Assembly: GCF_046297895.1 (NCBI RefSeq)
Contig: NZ_JBKBHC010000004.1
Span: forward strand, 186,001-250,000
Direction of reading: 5' to 3'
DNA from: Ferrovibrio sp046297895
GTDB lineage: Bacteria > Pseudomonadota > Alphaproteobacteria > Ferrovibrionales > Ferrovibrionaceae
Length of the DNA stretch: 64,000 bases
The notes under the pieces are model-generated. The model was not told the origin of the DNA and did no database searches. It saw only the letters and a program-made list of their open reading frames with translations. This document shows, in pieces, positions 17,479-26,534 of the stretch. The number at the start of each line of letters is the position of its first letter. Positions within the stretch are counted from its first letter, which is position 1. Both the position numbers and the translations under genes were made by a program.

Positions 17479-17499
17479 AAAATGACCGGGAGGAGACGG

Positions 17500-19092
17500 A
17501 TGGCCGGTTTCGTCTATCCGCAATTCGGCTATCGGCCCCCGCAGGCACCGCCGGGCAGCACCGAACATTGCCGGGTTGCCATCGTCGGCGGCGGCCCGGT
17601 CGGCCTGAGCGCCGCCCTCGACCTGGCCGCCCATGGCATCGGCTGCGTCCTGCTGGACGAGGAAGACAGCGTCTCGGTCGGCAGCCGCGCCATATGCTAC
17701 GCCAAGCGCACGCTGGAAATCTGGGACCGCCTGGGCGTGGGCCAGCGCATGCTGGACAAGGGCGTGACCTGGCAGATCGGCAAGGTGTTCCACGGTCCGC
17801 ACCAGCGCTACAGCTTCGATCTGCTGCCCGAGAGCGGCCACAAGTTCCCGGCCTTCATCAACCTGCAGCAATATTATGCCGAGCTTTATTTGGTGGAGGC
17901 GGCCCGCGAACAGCCGCTGATCGATCTGCGCTGGAAACACCGCGTCGCCGACGCCGTTCCCGGCAACGATGGCGTGCGGCTCAGCGTGGAGACGCCCGAT
18001 GGCGATTACACGCTGGTGGCAGATTACGTGCTGGCCGCCGATGGCGCGCGGTCCACGATGCGGCGCAAGCTGGGCCTCGATTTCCGTGGTCAGGTTTTCG
18101 AGGACCGCTTCCTGATCGCCGACGTGCACATGAAGGCCAATTTCCCGTCAGAACGCTGGTTCTGGTTCGATCCGCCGTTCCATGCCGGTGGTTCGGCGCT
18201 GCTGCACAAGCAGCCCGACGATGTCTGGCGCATCGACCTGCAGCTTGGCTGGCAGGCCGATCCAGAGGCCGAACGCCAGCCGGAACGCGTGATTCCGCGC
18301 CTGAAGGCGATGCTGGGCAAGGACGTGCAATTCGATCTCGACTGGGTCAGCGTCTATACCTTTCAGTGCCGGCGGCTGGATCGTTTCCGCCATGGTCGCG
18401 TGATCTTCATCGGCGATTCCGCGCATCAGGTCTCGCCCTTCGGTGCGCGCGGCGCCAATTCCGGCGTGCAGGATGCCGACAACCTGGTGTGGAAGCTGGC
18501 ACATGTGCTCAACGGCACGGCGCCGGATGCGCTGCTCGACAGCTATGACAGCGAGCGCGTGGCGGCGGCCGACGAAAACATTCTCAACTCCACGCGCAGC
18601 ACCGATTTCATCGTGCCGAAATCCGCCACCGCAAAAGCCCTGCGCGATGCCGTACTGGATCTTGCCGCCGATCATGCCTTCGCGCGCCGCCTGGTGAATT
18701 CGGGCCGCCTGTCGCTGCCCACCACCTACCGCGACAGTCCGCTTTCCACGCCCGACCGCGATACCTTCGCCGCCGGGCCGGTGCCCGGCGCACCGGCGGT
18801 GGATGCCCCGCTGGATGATGCCGGCGAGAGTTGGCTGCTGCGCCGCTGTGCCGGCGGCGGTTTCTCCTTGTTGACCTTTGGTGCGGAAACCGCGCCGCTG
18901 TCGCAGGATTTGATGGGCCGGGTGAACGTGGTCGGCCTGCCAGCCGAAGGGCTGGCGGCACAGCGCTATGCGGCGAAACCGGGTACGGCTTATCTGCTGC
19001 GGCCGGACCAGCATGTGGCGGCCCGCTGGCATCAGCCGACAAGTGATTATATTTCAAAGGCTTATTGTAAAGCTCTGATGCTGGCGGCCTGA
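17500..19092 (+). CDS. FAD-dependent aromatic-ring monooxygenase (PheA/TfdB/MhpA type)
   Basis: A 530-residue flavoprotein hydroxylase. The FAD motif is VAIVGGGPVGLSAALDLA near the N-terminus, the DG motif is VLAADGARSTMRRKLG, and the second FAD motif is VIFIGDSAHQVSPFGARGAN, followed by GVQDADNLVWKL. Such enzymes hydroxylate phenolic or aryl-propionate substrates with NAD(P)H and O2. GGGAGGAGA at 17488-17496 favours ATG17500 over the in-frame ATG17482. It stands alone with no ring-cleavage gene nearby, so its substrate is unclear. A 20-bp palindrome upstream suggests repressor control. Confidence 0.85.
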   Translation: MAGFVYPQFGYRPPQAPPGSTEHCRVAIVGGGPVGLSAALDLAAHGIGCVLLDEEDSVSVGSRAICYAKRTLEIWDRLGVGQRMLDKGVTWQIGKVFHGPHQRYSFDLLPESGHKFPAFINLQQYYAELYLVEAAREQPLIDLRWKHRVADAVPGNDGVRLSVETPDGDYTLVADYVLAADGARSTMRRKLGLDFRGQVFEDRFLIADVHMKANFPSERWFWFDPPFHAGGSALLHKQPDDVWRIDLQLGWQADPEAERQPERVIPRLKAMLGKDVQFDLDWVSVYTFQCRRLDRFRHGRVIFIGDSAHQVSPFGARGANSGVQDADNLVWKLAHVLNGTAPDALLDSYDSERVAAADENILNSTRSTDFIVPKSATAKALRDAVLDLAADHAFARRLVNSGRLSLPTTYRDSPLSTPDRDTFAAGPVPGAPAVDAPLDDAGESWLLRRCAGGGFSLLTFGAETAPLSQDLMGRVNVVGLPAEGLAAQRYAAKPGTAYLLRPDQHVAARWHQPTSDYISKAYCKALMLAA

Positions 19093-19181
19093 CCCGGACG
19101 CTTGACAGGGCGGGGCCGGGGCTTATGACTGGCGCGGCATTTTTCGCCGCTTGCCGGCCTATCGCTATCGGGAGTCAAAGA

Positions 19182-20123
19182 ATGAGCCGTGCGTTCCTCT
19201 TTCCGGGCCAGGGCAGCCAGGCCGTTGGCATGGGCAAGGAGCTGGCCGAGGCTTTCGCCACCGCCCGCCACCTGTTCCAGGAAGTCGACGATGCGCTGTC
19301 GCAGAAGCTCTCTGCCCTGATGTTCGAGGGCCCGGAAGCCGATCTGACGCTGACCGAGAATGCCCAGCCGGCACTGATGGCCGTGAGCCTCGCGGTGGTG
19401 CGCGTGGCGGAAAAGGATTTCGGCGTCGATCTTGCCGCCAAGGGCGCCTTCGCCGCCGGGCATTCGCTGGGCGAGTATTCCGCGCTGTGCGCCATGGGCG
19501 CATTGTCGGTGGCCGATACGGCCCGCCTGCTCAAGCTGCGCGGCCAGTCGATGCAGAAGGCGGTGCCGGTGGGCGAGGGTGCGATGGCCGCCCTGCTCGG
19601 CGCCGAGCTTGACCTGGCGCAGCAGATCGTGGCGGAAGCGCAGCAGGGCGAGGTGGTCGGCTGTGCCAATGACAATGGCGGTGGCCAGGTGGTGATCTCG
19701 GGCAAGAAAAGCGCGGTGGAACGCGCCATCGAGGTGGCCAAGGCCAAGGGCGTGAAGCGCGCCATGCTGCTGCCGGTCAGCGCGCCATTTCATTGCGCCA
19801 TGATGCAGCCAGCGGCCGATGCCATGGCGGAAGCCCTGGGCAAGGTGGCGCTGAAGGCGCCGAGGCTGCCGATCGTGTCGAATGTGACGGCAAAGGGTGA
19901 GTCCAATCCCGACGACATCAAGAAGCTGCTGGTGCAGCAGGTGACCGGTCTGGTGCGCTGGCGCGAAGGTGTGTTGTGGCTGAAATCCCAGGGTGTGGCG
20001 CAGGTGGTCGAGCTGGGCTCGGGCAAGGTGCTGGCCGGTCTGGTGAAGCGCATCGACAAGGACATCGAACCGCTCAGCGTCGGCTCGCCGGCCGAGCTGG
20101 AAGCCTGGGCCAAGGCCCTCTGA
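19182..20123 (+). CDS. fabD: Malonyl-CoA:ACP transacylase FabD
   Basis: A 313-residue enzyme that moves malonyl groups from CoA to acyl carrier protein. It opens MSRAFLFPGQGSQAVGMGKE, and has the nucleophile elbow AGHSLGEYSAL (Ser95) and the second-half motif LPVSAPFHCAMM with the catalytic His. ATG19182 is chosen because GGGAG at 19170-19174 precedes it and the family begins here; the frame is open further upstream. First gene of fabD-fabG-acpP-fabF, the standard fatty-acid synthesis cluster. Confidence 0.96.
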   Translation: MSRAFLFPGQGSQAVGMGKELAEAFATARHLFQEVDDALSQKLSALMFEGPEADLTLTENAQPALMAVSLAVVRVAEKDFGVDLAAKGAFAAGHSLGEYSALCAMGALSVADTARLLKLRGQSMQKAVPVGEGAMAALLGAELDLAQQIVAEAQQGEVVGCANDNGGGQVVISGKKSAVERAIEVAKAKGVKRAMLLPVSAPFHCAMMQPAADAMAEALGKVALKAPRLPIVSNVTAKGESNPDDIKKLLVQQVTGLVRWREGVLWLKSQGVAQVVELGSGKVLAGLVKRIDKDIEPLSVGSPAELEAWAKAL

Positions 20124-20154
20124 TACAGACGTTCCTCATTAGGAGACCGAAGCG

Positions 20155-20895
20155 ATGTTCGACCTGACCGGCAAATTCGCCCTCGTCACCGGCGCCACCG
20201 GCGGTATCGGCGGGGCCATCGCCGCCGCCCTGCATGCCCAAGGCGCCACCGTGGGCCTGTCGGGCACCCGTGAAGCCGTGCTGCAGGAGGTGGCGGCCAA
20301 GCTGGGCAGCCGCGCGCATGTGCTGCCCTGCAACCTGTCCGATGCCGATGCGGTGAATGGCCTGATCGGTCAGGCCGAGGCGGCGATGGGCCAGGTGGAT
20401 ATCCTGGTCAACAATGCCGGCATCACCCGCGATGGCTTGGCCATGCGCATGAAGGACGAGGACTGGCAGACCGTGCTGGACGTCAACCTGACCGCGGCCT
20501 TCCGGCTGGCCCGCGCCTCGCTGAAGGGCATGATGAAGCGCCGCTGGGGCCGCATCATCAGCATCACTTCGGTGGTGGGGGCCACGGGCAATCCGGGCCA
20601 GCTCAACTACGCCGCGGCCAAGGCCGGCCTGACCGGCATGACCAAATCCCTGGCCCAGGAAGTGGCCTCCCGCAACATCACGGCGAACTGCGTTGCCCCC
20701 GGGTTCATCCAGACCGCGATGACCGACGTGCTGACCGATCAGCAGAAGGAAATGATTTCACAGAAGATTCCGGCCGGTCGACTCGGCCAGAGCCCGGAAA
20801 TCGCCGCCGCAGTGGTTTATCTGGCCTCGGAGGAAGCCGCCTACGTGACCGGACAGACCTTGCATGTTAACGGCGGCATGGCCATGATTTCCTAA
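20155..20895 (+). CDS. fabG: 3-oxoacyl-ACP reductase FabG
   Basis: A 246-residue short-chain dehydrogenase that reduces 3-oxoacyl-ACP with NADPH. It has the glycine motif VTGATGGIGGAIA, NNAG (VNNAGITRDGLA), the catalytic Ser in ISITSVVGATGNPGQ and YAAAKAG for the Tyr-Lys pair. Length and context (between fabD and acpP) identify it as FabG rather than another SDR. A ribosome site AGGAGA precedes ATG20155. Confidence 0.96.
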   Translation: MFDLTGKFALVTGATGGIGGAIAAALHAQGATVGLSGTREAVLQEVAAKLGSRAHVLPCNLSDADAVNGLIGQAEAAMGQVDILVNNAGITRDGLAMRMKDEDWQTVLDVNLTAAFRLARASLKGMMKRRWGRIISITSVVGATGNPGQLNYAAAKAGLTGMTKSLAQEVASRNITANCVAPGFIQTAMTDVLTDQQKEMISQKIPAGRLGQSPEIAAAVVYLASEEAAYVTGQTLHVNGGMAMIS

Positions 20896-21039
20896 GGAAA
20901 TCCGGCACCGAATCAGGCTGTTCCGCCGCCTTGGAACAGCTTGGAAGCGCGGGGTTTCTATGCTAAGGGAGGCCCCCATCTGCCGGCTGCCGCCGCATCA
21001 AGCGCGGCGCGGGCAGCCACAACCACAAGGATTTAGGAA

Positions 21040-21279
21040 ATGAGCGACATTGCTGAGCGCGTGAAGAAGATCGTCGTCGAGCATCTGGGCGTCGAGGAGG
21101 AAAAGGTCACCGAGAACGCGAGCTTCATCGACGACCTGGGCGCCGACAGCTTGGACACGGTCGAGCTGGTGATGGCGTTCGAAGAAGAGTTCGGCGTTGA
21201 GATCCCCGACGATGCCGCCGAGAAGATCCTGACCGTCAAGGACGCGATCGACTTCATCAAGGAGCGTTCGGCGTCGTAA
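21040..21279 (+). CDS. acpP: Acyl carrier protein
   Basis: A 79-residue acidic helical protein that carries growing acyl chains on phosphopantetheine. The attachment site is Ser37 in DLGADSLDTVELVMAFEEEF. The gene is preceded by a 144-bp gap after fabG, long enough for its own promoter (none could be picked out with confidence), and a clear AAGGA ribosome site. The order fabG-acpP-fabF is standard. Confidence 0.98.
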   Translation: MSDIAERVKKIVVEHLGVEEEKVTENASFIDDLGADSLDTVELVMAFEEEFGVEIPDDAAEKILTVKDAIDFIKERSAS

Positions 21280-21341
21280 GCCCTGGCTGACGCCGCCGCC
21301 ACGTTCCGCATTTCCGTTTATTCGTCTCGAAAGGTTCAGCC

Positions 21342-22619
21342 ATGCGTCGTGTCGTCGTCACCGGCCTCGGCCTGGTCACGCCGCTCGCCTGCGGCGTGGA
21401 AGCGACTTGGACCCGGTTGATCAACGGTGAATCAGGCCTCGGCAAGATCACCCGTTTCGACGCCTCCGACATGCCGGCTCGTATCGCCGGTCAGGTGCCG
21501 CTCAAGGCGGATTTCCCGGATCGAGCCGATGCCTTCGATCCCGACGAATGGATGGAAGCCAAGGAGCGCAAGCGCGTCGACGATTTCATCGTCTTCGGCA
21601 TGGCGGCGGCGAAGCAGGCCGTCAAAGATTCCGGCTGGGTACCGGCCGACGAAGAGCAGCGCTGCCGCACCGGCGTGCTGATCGGTTCGGGCATTGGTGG
21701 CCTGAATGGCATCGAAGAGGCAGCGATCACCCTGAAAGAGAAGGGGCACCGCCGCATTAGCCCGTTTTTCGTGCCCGGGCGTCTGATCAACCTGGTCTCC
21801 GGCCATGTTTCCATCGAATACGGCTTCAAGGGCCCGAACCACGCGGTGGTGACGGCCTGCTCGACCGGCGCCCATGCCATCGGCGATGCCGCCCGGCTGA
21901 TCATGCTGGACGATGCCGACGTGATGGTGGCCGGCGGCGCGGAAGCCACCATCGGTCCGCTTGGCGTGGCCGGTTTTGCCGCGGCCCGTGCGCTCTCCAC
22001 CGGCTACAACGACGAGCCGACCAAGGCTTCGCGTCCCTGGGACAAGGGGCGCGACGGTTTCGTGATGGGCGAGGGCGCCGGCGTCGTCGTGCTTGAGGAA
22101 CTGGAGCATGCCAAGCGCCGCGGTGCCAAGATTTATGCCGAAGTGGTCGGCTACGGCCTCTCGGGCGATGCCTATCACATTACGGCGCCGCATGAGAGCG
22201 GCGATGGCGCGTATCGCTGCATGCAGATGGCGCTGAAGCGCGCCGGCCTGCAGCCGACCGATATCGACTACGTAAACGCGCATGGCACTTCGACCCCGCT
22301 GGGCGACGAGATCGAGCTGGGCGCGGTGAAGCGCCTGTTTGGCAATGCCATGGGCAGCCTTTCCATGTCGTCCACCAAATCTTCGATCGGCCACCTGCTC
22401 GGCGCCGCCGGTGCGGTGGAGGCGATCTTCTCGACGCTGGCCATCAAGACCGGCATCGTGCCGCCGACGCTGAACCTGGACGATCCCAGCGATGTCGCCG
22501 TCGGTCTCGATCTGGTGCCGCACAAGGCCAAGCAGCGCGAGGTGCGGGCGGCGCTGTCGAATTCCTTCGGGTTCGGCGGCACCAACGCTTCGCTCGTGCT
22601 GAAGCGTTACGACTCCTAA
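21342..22619 (+). CDS. fabF: 3-oxoacyl-ACP synthase II FabF
   Basis: A 425-residue condensing enzyme that elongates acyl-ACP with malonyl-ACP. Catalytic Cys173 is in VVTACSTGAHAIGDA; the two His residues are in NAHGTSTPLGDEIE and KSSIGHLLGAAGAVE. The end SFGFGGTNASLVL is the usual thiolase-fold finish. It follows acpP by 62 bp and precedes mltG by 9 bp, an order typical of alphaproteobacteria. Confidence 0.97.
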   Translation: MRRVVVTGLGLVTPLACGVEATWTRLINGESGLGKITRFDASDMPARIAGQVPLKADFPDRADAFDPDEWMEAKERKRVDDFIVFGMAAAKQAVKDSGWVPADEEQRCRTGVLIGSGIGGLNGIEEAAITLKEKGHRRISPFFVPGRLINLVSGHVSIEYGFKGPNHAVVTACSTGAHAIGDAARLIMLDDADVMVAGGAEATIGPLGVAGFAAARALSTGYNDEPTKASRPWDKGRDGFVMGEGAGVVVLEELEHAKRRGAKIYAEVVGYGLSGDAYHITAPHESGDGAYRCMQMALKRAGLQPTDIDYVNAHGTSTPLGDEIELGAVKRLFGNAMGSLSMSSTKSSIGHLLGAAGAVEAIFSTLAIKTGIVPPTLNLDDPSDVAVGLDLVPHKAKQREVRAALSNSFGFGGTNASLVLKRYDS

Positions 22620-22628
22620 ATTCCGGCG

Positions 22629-23606
22629 ATGAAGCGGCTCACGCGCGCGCTGCTGGCAGTTTTGCTGGCGGCGGCGCTGGCCTGCGCCGGCGGCTATGTC
22701 TGGTTCCAATCCTGGCTTGAGGCACCCGGACCGGGCCAGCGCGAGGCCGTCGTGCTGATTCCCCGGGGCACCGGCGTGTCGGGGATTGCCCAGCGGCTGG
22801 TCGAGGCCGGCGTGGCGGATCATGCCCGTCTGCTGGAACTGGCCGTCTGGCAGGGCGGCCTGTCTGCCGCGCTGAAGGCGGGCGAATACCAGTTTGCCCC
22901 GGGCGACAGCCCGCGCACGGTGCTGGAGCGGATTGCGGCCGGGCGGGTGCTGGTGCGCCGCCTGACCATCCCCGAGGGCCAGACCAGTACCGAGATCCGG
23001 CGGCTGGTGGAGGCCGCCGAGGCGATGACGGGCACCTGGCCTGCCGAGGCAATCCCGGAGGGCAGCCTGCTGCCCGAGACCTATCACTACGTTTATGGCG
23101 ACAGCCGCGCCGATCTGGTGGCGCGTATGCGCAAGGCGCGCGACGAACTGCTGGCCGAGTTGTGGGGCAAGCGGGCGTCCGGCCTGCCGCTGGCCGATCC
23201 GGCGCAGGCCGTCATCCTGGCCTCGATTGTCGAGGCGGAAACGCCGCTGGCCGCCGAGCGGCCGCGGGTGGCGGGCGTCTACCTGAATCGCCTGAAACGC
23301 GGCATGCGGCTGCAGGCGGATCCCACGGTGGCCTATGGCATCACCAGGGGCGAGAAGGAACTGGATCGGCCGCTGAGCCGCGACGACCTGACGCGGCCGT
23401 CGCCCTGGAACACCTATACCAGCGACGGCCTGCCGCCCACCCCGATCAATCATCCGGGCCGGGCCAGCCTGGCGGCCACGCTGCAGCCGGAAAGCCACGA
23501 TTTCCTGTTCTTCGTGGCCGACGGCAAGGGCGGGCATGTTTTTGCCCAGACCTACGAGCAGCATCTGCGCAACGTGGCCGCCTACCGTGCCAGCCAGCGC
23601 CGCTGA
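22629..23606 (+). CDS. mltG: Endolytic murein transglycosylase MltG
   Basis: A 325-residue YceG/MltG protein that cuts nascent peptidoglycan strands to set glycan length. There is one N-terminal membrane helix (LLAVLLAAALACAGGYVWF) and a periplasmic domain. The family blocks LASIVEAETPLAAERPRVAG, RLKRGMRLQADPTVAYGI and NTYTSDGLPPTPINHPG are all present; the catalytic Glu is in the first block. It is tied to fabF with a 9-bp gap. In many relatives it is followed by yicC-gmk, but here an arsenic cassette intervenes. Confidence 0.94.
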   Translation: MKRLTRALLAVLLAAALACAGGYVWFQSWLEAPGPGQREAVVLIPRGTGVSGIAQRLVEAGVADHARLLELAVWQGGLSAALKAGEYQFAPGDSPRTVLERIAAGRVLVRRLTIPEGQTSTEIRRLVEAAEAMTGTWPAEAIPEGSLLPETYHYVYGDSRADLVARMRKARDELLAELWGKRASGLPLADPAQAVILASIVEAETPLAAERPRVAGVYLNRLKRGMRLQADPTVAYGITRGEKELDRPLSRDDLTRPSPWNTYTSDGLPPTPINHPGRASLAATLQPESHDFLFFVADGKGGHVFAQTYEQHLRNVAAYRASQRR

Positions 23607-23641
23607 GATCTGGCGATAGTACGAACATCCTCAAAATATCG

Positions 23642-23694
23642 TTGACAGCGATGCTGCGCGGTTTAATATTTCGATATTATTCGTAATATCGGAA
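23642..23694 (+). promoter_or_regulatory. ars operon promoter with perfect ArsR-type operator
   Basis: TTGACA at 23642-23647 and TAATAT at 23664-23669, 16 bp apart, form a sigma-70-like promoter. It is followed at once by the perfect inverted repeat CGATATTA-TTCG-TAATATCG at 23672-23691, with outer TT/AA pairs. The repeat ends 10 bp before the arsR start, so ArsR binding would block transcription of its own operon. Confidence 0.75.
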
Positions 23695-23701
23695 CGAAAG
23701 C

Positions 23702-24073
23702 ATGGACACCAAGCCGGCCGCCACCGCCCTAGGGGCCTTGGCCCATGAAAACCGCCTGACAGCCTATCGCCTGCTGGTGAAGCAGGGACCGGACGGCCTT
23801 TCGGCCGGGATGCTGGCCGAACAGCTCGGCATCGTGCCGTCCTCGCTCACCTTCCATCTGCAGCAGTTGCTGCATGCTGGACTGATCACCCAGCGCCGCG
23901 TCGGGCGGCAGTTGTTCTATGCCGCCGATTTCACAGCGATGAACAGCCTTGTCGCCTTCCTCACCGAAAACTGCTGTGGCGGCAGCACGGTTTGCGCGCC
24001 GGTCTGCCAGCCATCCGCGACTGCCATCCAAGAGTCACCCGACAAGACGGCCGCGCGTCAACGTCGCGGTTAA
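23702..24073 (+). CDS. arsR: ArsR/SmtB family arsenite-responsive repressor
   Basis: A 123-residue winged-helix repressor. The helix-turn-helix region is AEQLGIVPSSLTFHLQQLL, followed by the wing VGRQLFYAADF. A Cys-rich stretch, ENCCGGSTVCAPVC, follows at about residues 90-103 and is a likely arsenite-binding site located after the DNA-binding domain rather than in the classic helix. It is first in arsR-arsC-acr3 and likely autoregulates through the palindrome at 23672-23691. Confidence 0.9.
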   Translation: MDTKPAATALGALAHENRLTAYRLLVKQGPDGLSAGMLAEQLGIVPSSLTFHLQQLLHAGLITQRRVGRQLFYAADFTAMNSLVAFLTENCCGGSTVCAPVCQPSATAIQESPDKTAARQRRG

Positions 24074-24107
24074 GTCTGCCCCCTGTTTGATCCTGAAGGA
24101 AAAGACG

Positions 24108-24617
24108 ATGTCCGACCGCATCTACAACGTGCTGTTCCTGTGCACCGGCAACTCGGCGCGCAGCATCCTGGGTGAAGCCATCATGAACGAGATGGGTGGT
24201 GGCCGCTTCCGCGCCTATAGCGCCGGCAGCATGCCGAAGGGGCAGGTGCATCCCATGGCGCTGGACCTGCTGCAGAAATCCGGACATTCCATCGAGAGGC
24301 TGCGGTCTAAGTCCTGGGACGAATTCGCCGGGCCGGACGCCCCTAAGATGGATTTCATCTTCACCGTCTGCGACAACGCCGCGAACGAGGTCTGCCCGAT
24401 CTGGCCGGGCCAGCCGATGACGGCCCATTGGGGTCTGCCCGATCCGGCAGCGGTGGAGACGGGCGAGATCGAGCAGCGACTTGCCTTTGCCGATACCTAT
24501 CGCATGCTGCGCAATCGCATCGGCGTTTTCGTCAACCTACCGATCCGGGCGCTGGACGAACTGGCCCTGCAAAAGCGGATCGACGATATCGGCCGTTCGA
24601 TGGCCGAAGCGTCGTAA
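24108..24617 (+). CDS. arsC: Arsenate reductase, thioredoxin-coupled low-molecular-weight phosphatase type
   Basis: A 169-residue enzyme reducing arsenate to arsenite. The phosphatase P-loop CTGNSAR (Cys12 to Arg18) is followed by the redox cysteine pair in FTVCDNAANEVCPIWPGQP and the Asp of WGLPDPA. This is the thioredoxin-dependent class, not the glutaredoxin class. ATG24108 has GAAGGA seven bases upstream. The stop is seven bp from the acr3 start. Confidence 0.94.
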   Translation: MSDRIYNVLFLCTGNSARSILGEAIMNEMGGGRFRAYSAGSMPKGQVHPMALDLLQKSGHSIERLRSKSWDEFAGPDAPKMDFIFTVCDNAANEVCPIWPGQPMTAHWGLPDPAAVETGEIEQRLAFADTYRMLRNRIGVFVNLPIRALDELALQKRIDDIGRSMAEAS

Positions 24618-24624
24618 GAGTGCT

Positions 24625-25695
24625 ATGTCGTCGGTCTCTGAGGTGGCGGACGCTGCCGCGAAACCAGCAATGACCACTTTCGAGCGTTATCTGACGCTCT
24701 GGGTCGCGCTGTGCATTGTCGTCGGTATTGCCATCGGCCACTGGCTGCCCGGGCCGGTGCAGGCTGTCGGCGCCATGGAAGTCGCGCAGGTCAACCTGCC
24801 GGTCGCCGTGCTGGTCTGGCTGATGATCATCCCGATGCTGCTGAAGATCGATTTTGCGGCACTGGGCCAGGTGATGGAGCACTGGCGCGGCATCGGCGTC
24901 ACGCTGTTCATCAACTGGGCGGTCAAGCCCTTTTCCATGGCCCTGCTGGGCTGGCTGTTCGTCGGCTGGCTGTTCCGGCCCTGGCTGCCCGGCGATCAGG
25001 TCGAATCCTATATCGCAGGCCTGATCCTGCTGGCGGCCGCACCCTGCACGGCGATGGTGTTCGTGTGGAGCAACCTCACGCGCGGCGAGCCGCATTTCAC
25101 CTTAAGCCAGGTGGCGCTGAACGACGCTATCATGGTGGTGGCCTTTGCCCCCATCGTCGGGCTGCTGCTTGGCCTGTCGTCCATCGTGGTACCGTGGCAG
25201 ACCCTGCTGCTGTCGGTCGCATTGTATATCGTCGTGCCGGTGGTGCTGGCCCAGGCCTGGCGCCGGCATGTGCTGGCAAGGGGTGGCGCTGCAGCGCTGC
25301 AGGGGCTGCTGCGTCGCCTGGGACCACTGTCGCTGGTGGCCCTGCTCAGCACGCTTGTCCTGCTGTTTGCCTTTCAGGGCGGACAGATACTCGCGCAGCC
25401 GCTGGTGATCGCCCTGCTGGCGGTGCCGATCCTGATCCAGGTTTATTTCAATGCCGGGCTGGCCTATTGGCTGAACCGCCGCTTCGGCGTTGCCCATTGC
25501 GTCGCCGGCCCCTCGGCCCTGATCGGCGCCAGCAACTTCTTCGAACTGGCCGTGGCGGCCGCCATCAGCCTGTTCGGTTTCCAGTCCGGCGCTGCGCTGG
25601 CCACGGTGGTCGGCGTGCTGATCGAGGTTCCGGTCATGCTCTCGGTCGTGCATATCGTGAATGCCAGCAAAGGCTGGTACGAGCGACGAGCCTGA
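24625..25695 (+). CDS. acr3: Arsenite efflux permease Acr3
   Basis: A 356-residue membrane protein with about ten helices of the ACR3 (BASS-fold) family, exporting arsenite. The conserved Cys segment is LLAAAPCTAMVFVWSNLTRG, and GASNFFELAVAAAISLFG is also diagnostic. ATG24625 is taken as the start because it lies just after arsC; the frame is open upstream only as a shadow of arsC. It completes the resistance chain: arsenate is reduced by ArsC and arsenite exported here. Convergent with the SDR gene, 3 bp apart. Confidence 0.93.
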   Translation: MSSVSEVADAAAKPAMTTFERYLTLWVALCIVVGIAIGHWLPGPVQAVGAMEVAQVNLPVAVLVWLMIIPMLLKIDFAALGQVMEHWRGIGVTLFINWAVKPFSMALLGWLFVGWLFRPWLPGDQVESYIAGLILLAAAPCTAMVFVWSNLTRGEPHFTLSQVALNDAIMVVAFAPIVGLLLGLSSIVVPWQTLLLSVALYIVVPVVLAQAWRRHVLARGGAAALQGLLRRLGPLSLVALLSTLVLLFAFQGGQILAQPLVIALLAVPILIQVYFNAGLAYWLNRRFGVAHCVAGPSALIGASNFFELAVAAAISLFGFQSGAALATVVGVLIEVPVMLSVVHIVNASKGWYERRA

Positions 25696-25698
25696 GCG

Positions 25699-26466
25699 CT
25701 AGTCCTTCCCGGGCGCACGGCGCAGCAGCCAGTCGAGCAGCGGATAAGGCAGCAGGCCCAGCACGCGCATGATCGCCACCATCGGCCAGGGAAAGGCGAT
25801 GCGGCCGCGATCCTTGGCCAGTCCATCGCGGATGATGCGGGCCGCCTTTTCGGTGTCCATCAGGAAAGGCATGGGGAATTTGTTGCGCGCGGTCATGCGC
25901 GAGACCACGAAGCCCGGACAGATGGCCGAAACGCGGATGCCCACGGGTGCCAGCCGGCCGCGCAGCTCCTCGGCATAGGCGCGGGCGAAATGCTTGGTCG
26001 CGGAATACGGCACCGCTCCGGGCATGGCAAGGAAGCCGGCCATCGAGGCGACAATGGCGATCTGGCCCGCATGCTGGCGCGCCATGATTGGGATGGCGGG
26101 GTTCACCGTGTTCAGCACGCCGTCGATGTTCACGCTGGTGATGCTGCGCACATAGGCGTCGAAATCGTCCCAGCTCTTGAAGCCGCCCGATACGCCGGCA
26201 TTGGCGACCACCAGATCCAGCCGTGCTGCGGCGACCACGCGGGTCAGTAAGCCGCGCATCGCGTCCGCATCGGTGACGGGTACGGTTTCAGCGATCACCA
26301 TCGCACCACGCCCGCGGCAACGCTCGGCCACCTCATCCAGCCGGCCGGCATCGCGGCCTGTCAGCGCGAGCAGGATGCCCGGCGCAGCATAAAGCTCGGC
26401 CAGGGCGGCACCGATTCCGCTGGAGGCACCGGTGATGACGATGCCGGAAAGCGGTGTCTGATCCAT
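25699..26466 (-). CDS. Short-chain dehydrogenase/reductase
   Basis: A 255-residue classical SDR: cofactor motif VITGASSGIGAALAELYA, NNAG-equivalent VVANAGVSGG, catalytic Ser in IVASMAGFLAMPGAVP and YSATK. The C-terminus has hydrophobic segments (PMVAIMRVLGLLPYPLLDWL), so it may attach to the membrane as some ketoreductases do. Substrate is unknown. It is divergent from yicC (68 bp) and convergent with acr3; it may have come with the arsenic cassette or belong to the core. Confidence 0.87.
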   Translation of the reverse strand: MDQTPLSGIVITGASSGIGAALAELYAAPGILLALTGRDAGRLDEVAERCRGRGAMVIAETVPVTDADAMRGLLTRVVAAARLDLVVANAGVSGGFKSWDDFDAYVRSITSVNIDGVLNTVNPAIPIMARQHAGQIAIVASMAGFLAMPGAVPYSATKHFARAYAEELRGRLAPVGIRVSAICPGFVVSRMTARNKFPMPFLMDTEKAARIIRDGLAKDRGRIAFPWPMVAIMRVLGLLPYPLLDWLLRRAPGKD

Positions 26467-26534
26467 GGCTTAGCCTCGACCCTCTGACGGTTTCCCACTA
26501 TAGTGCCGCGCAGCGTAGCATTTCCGGGGGAATC

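Noticed and set aside
21432..23564. Open frame of about 710 codons opposite fabF and mltG
   Set aside because: Antisense shadow of two certain genes; composition is Arg/Gly/His-rich and no motif is present.
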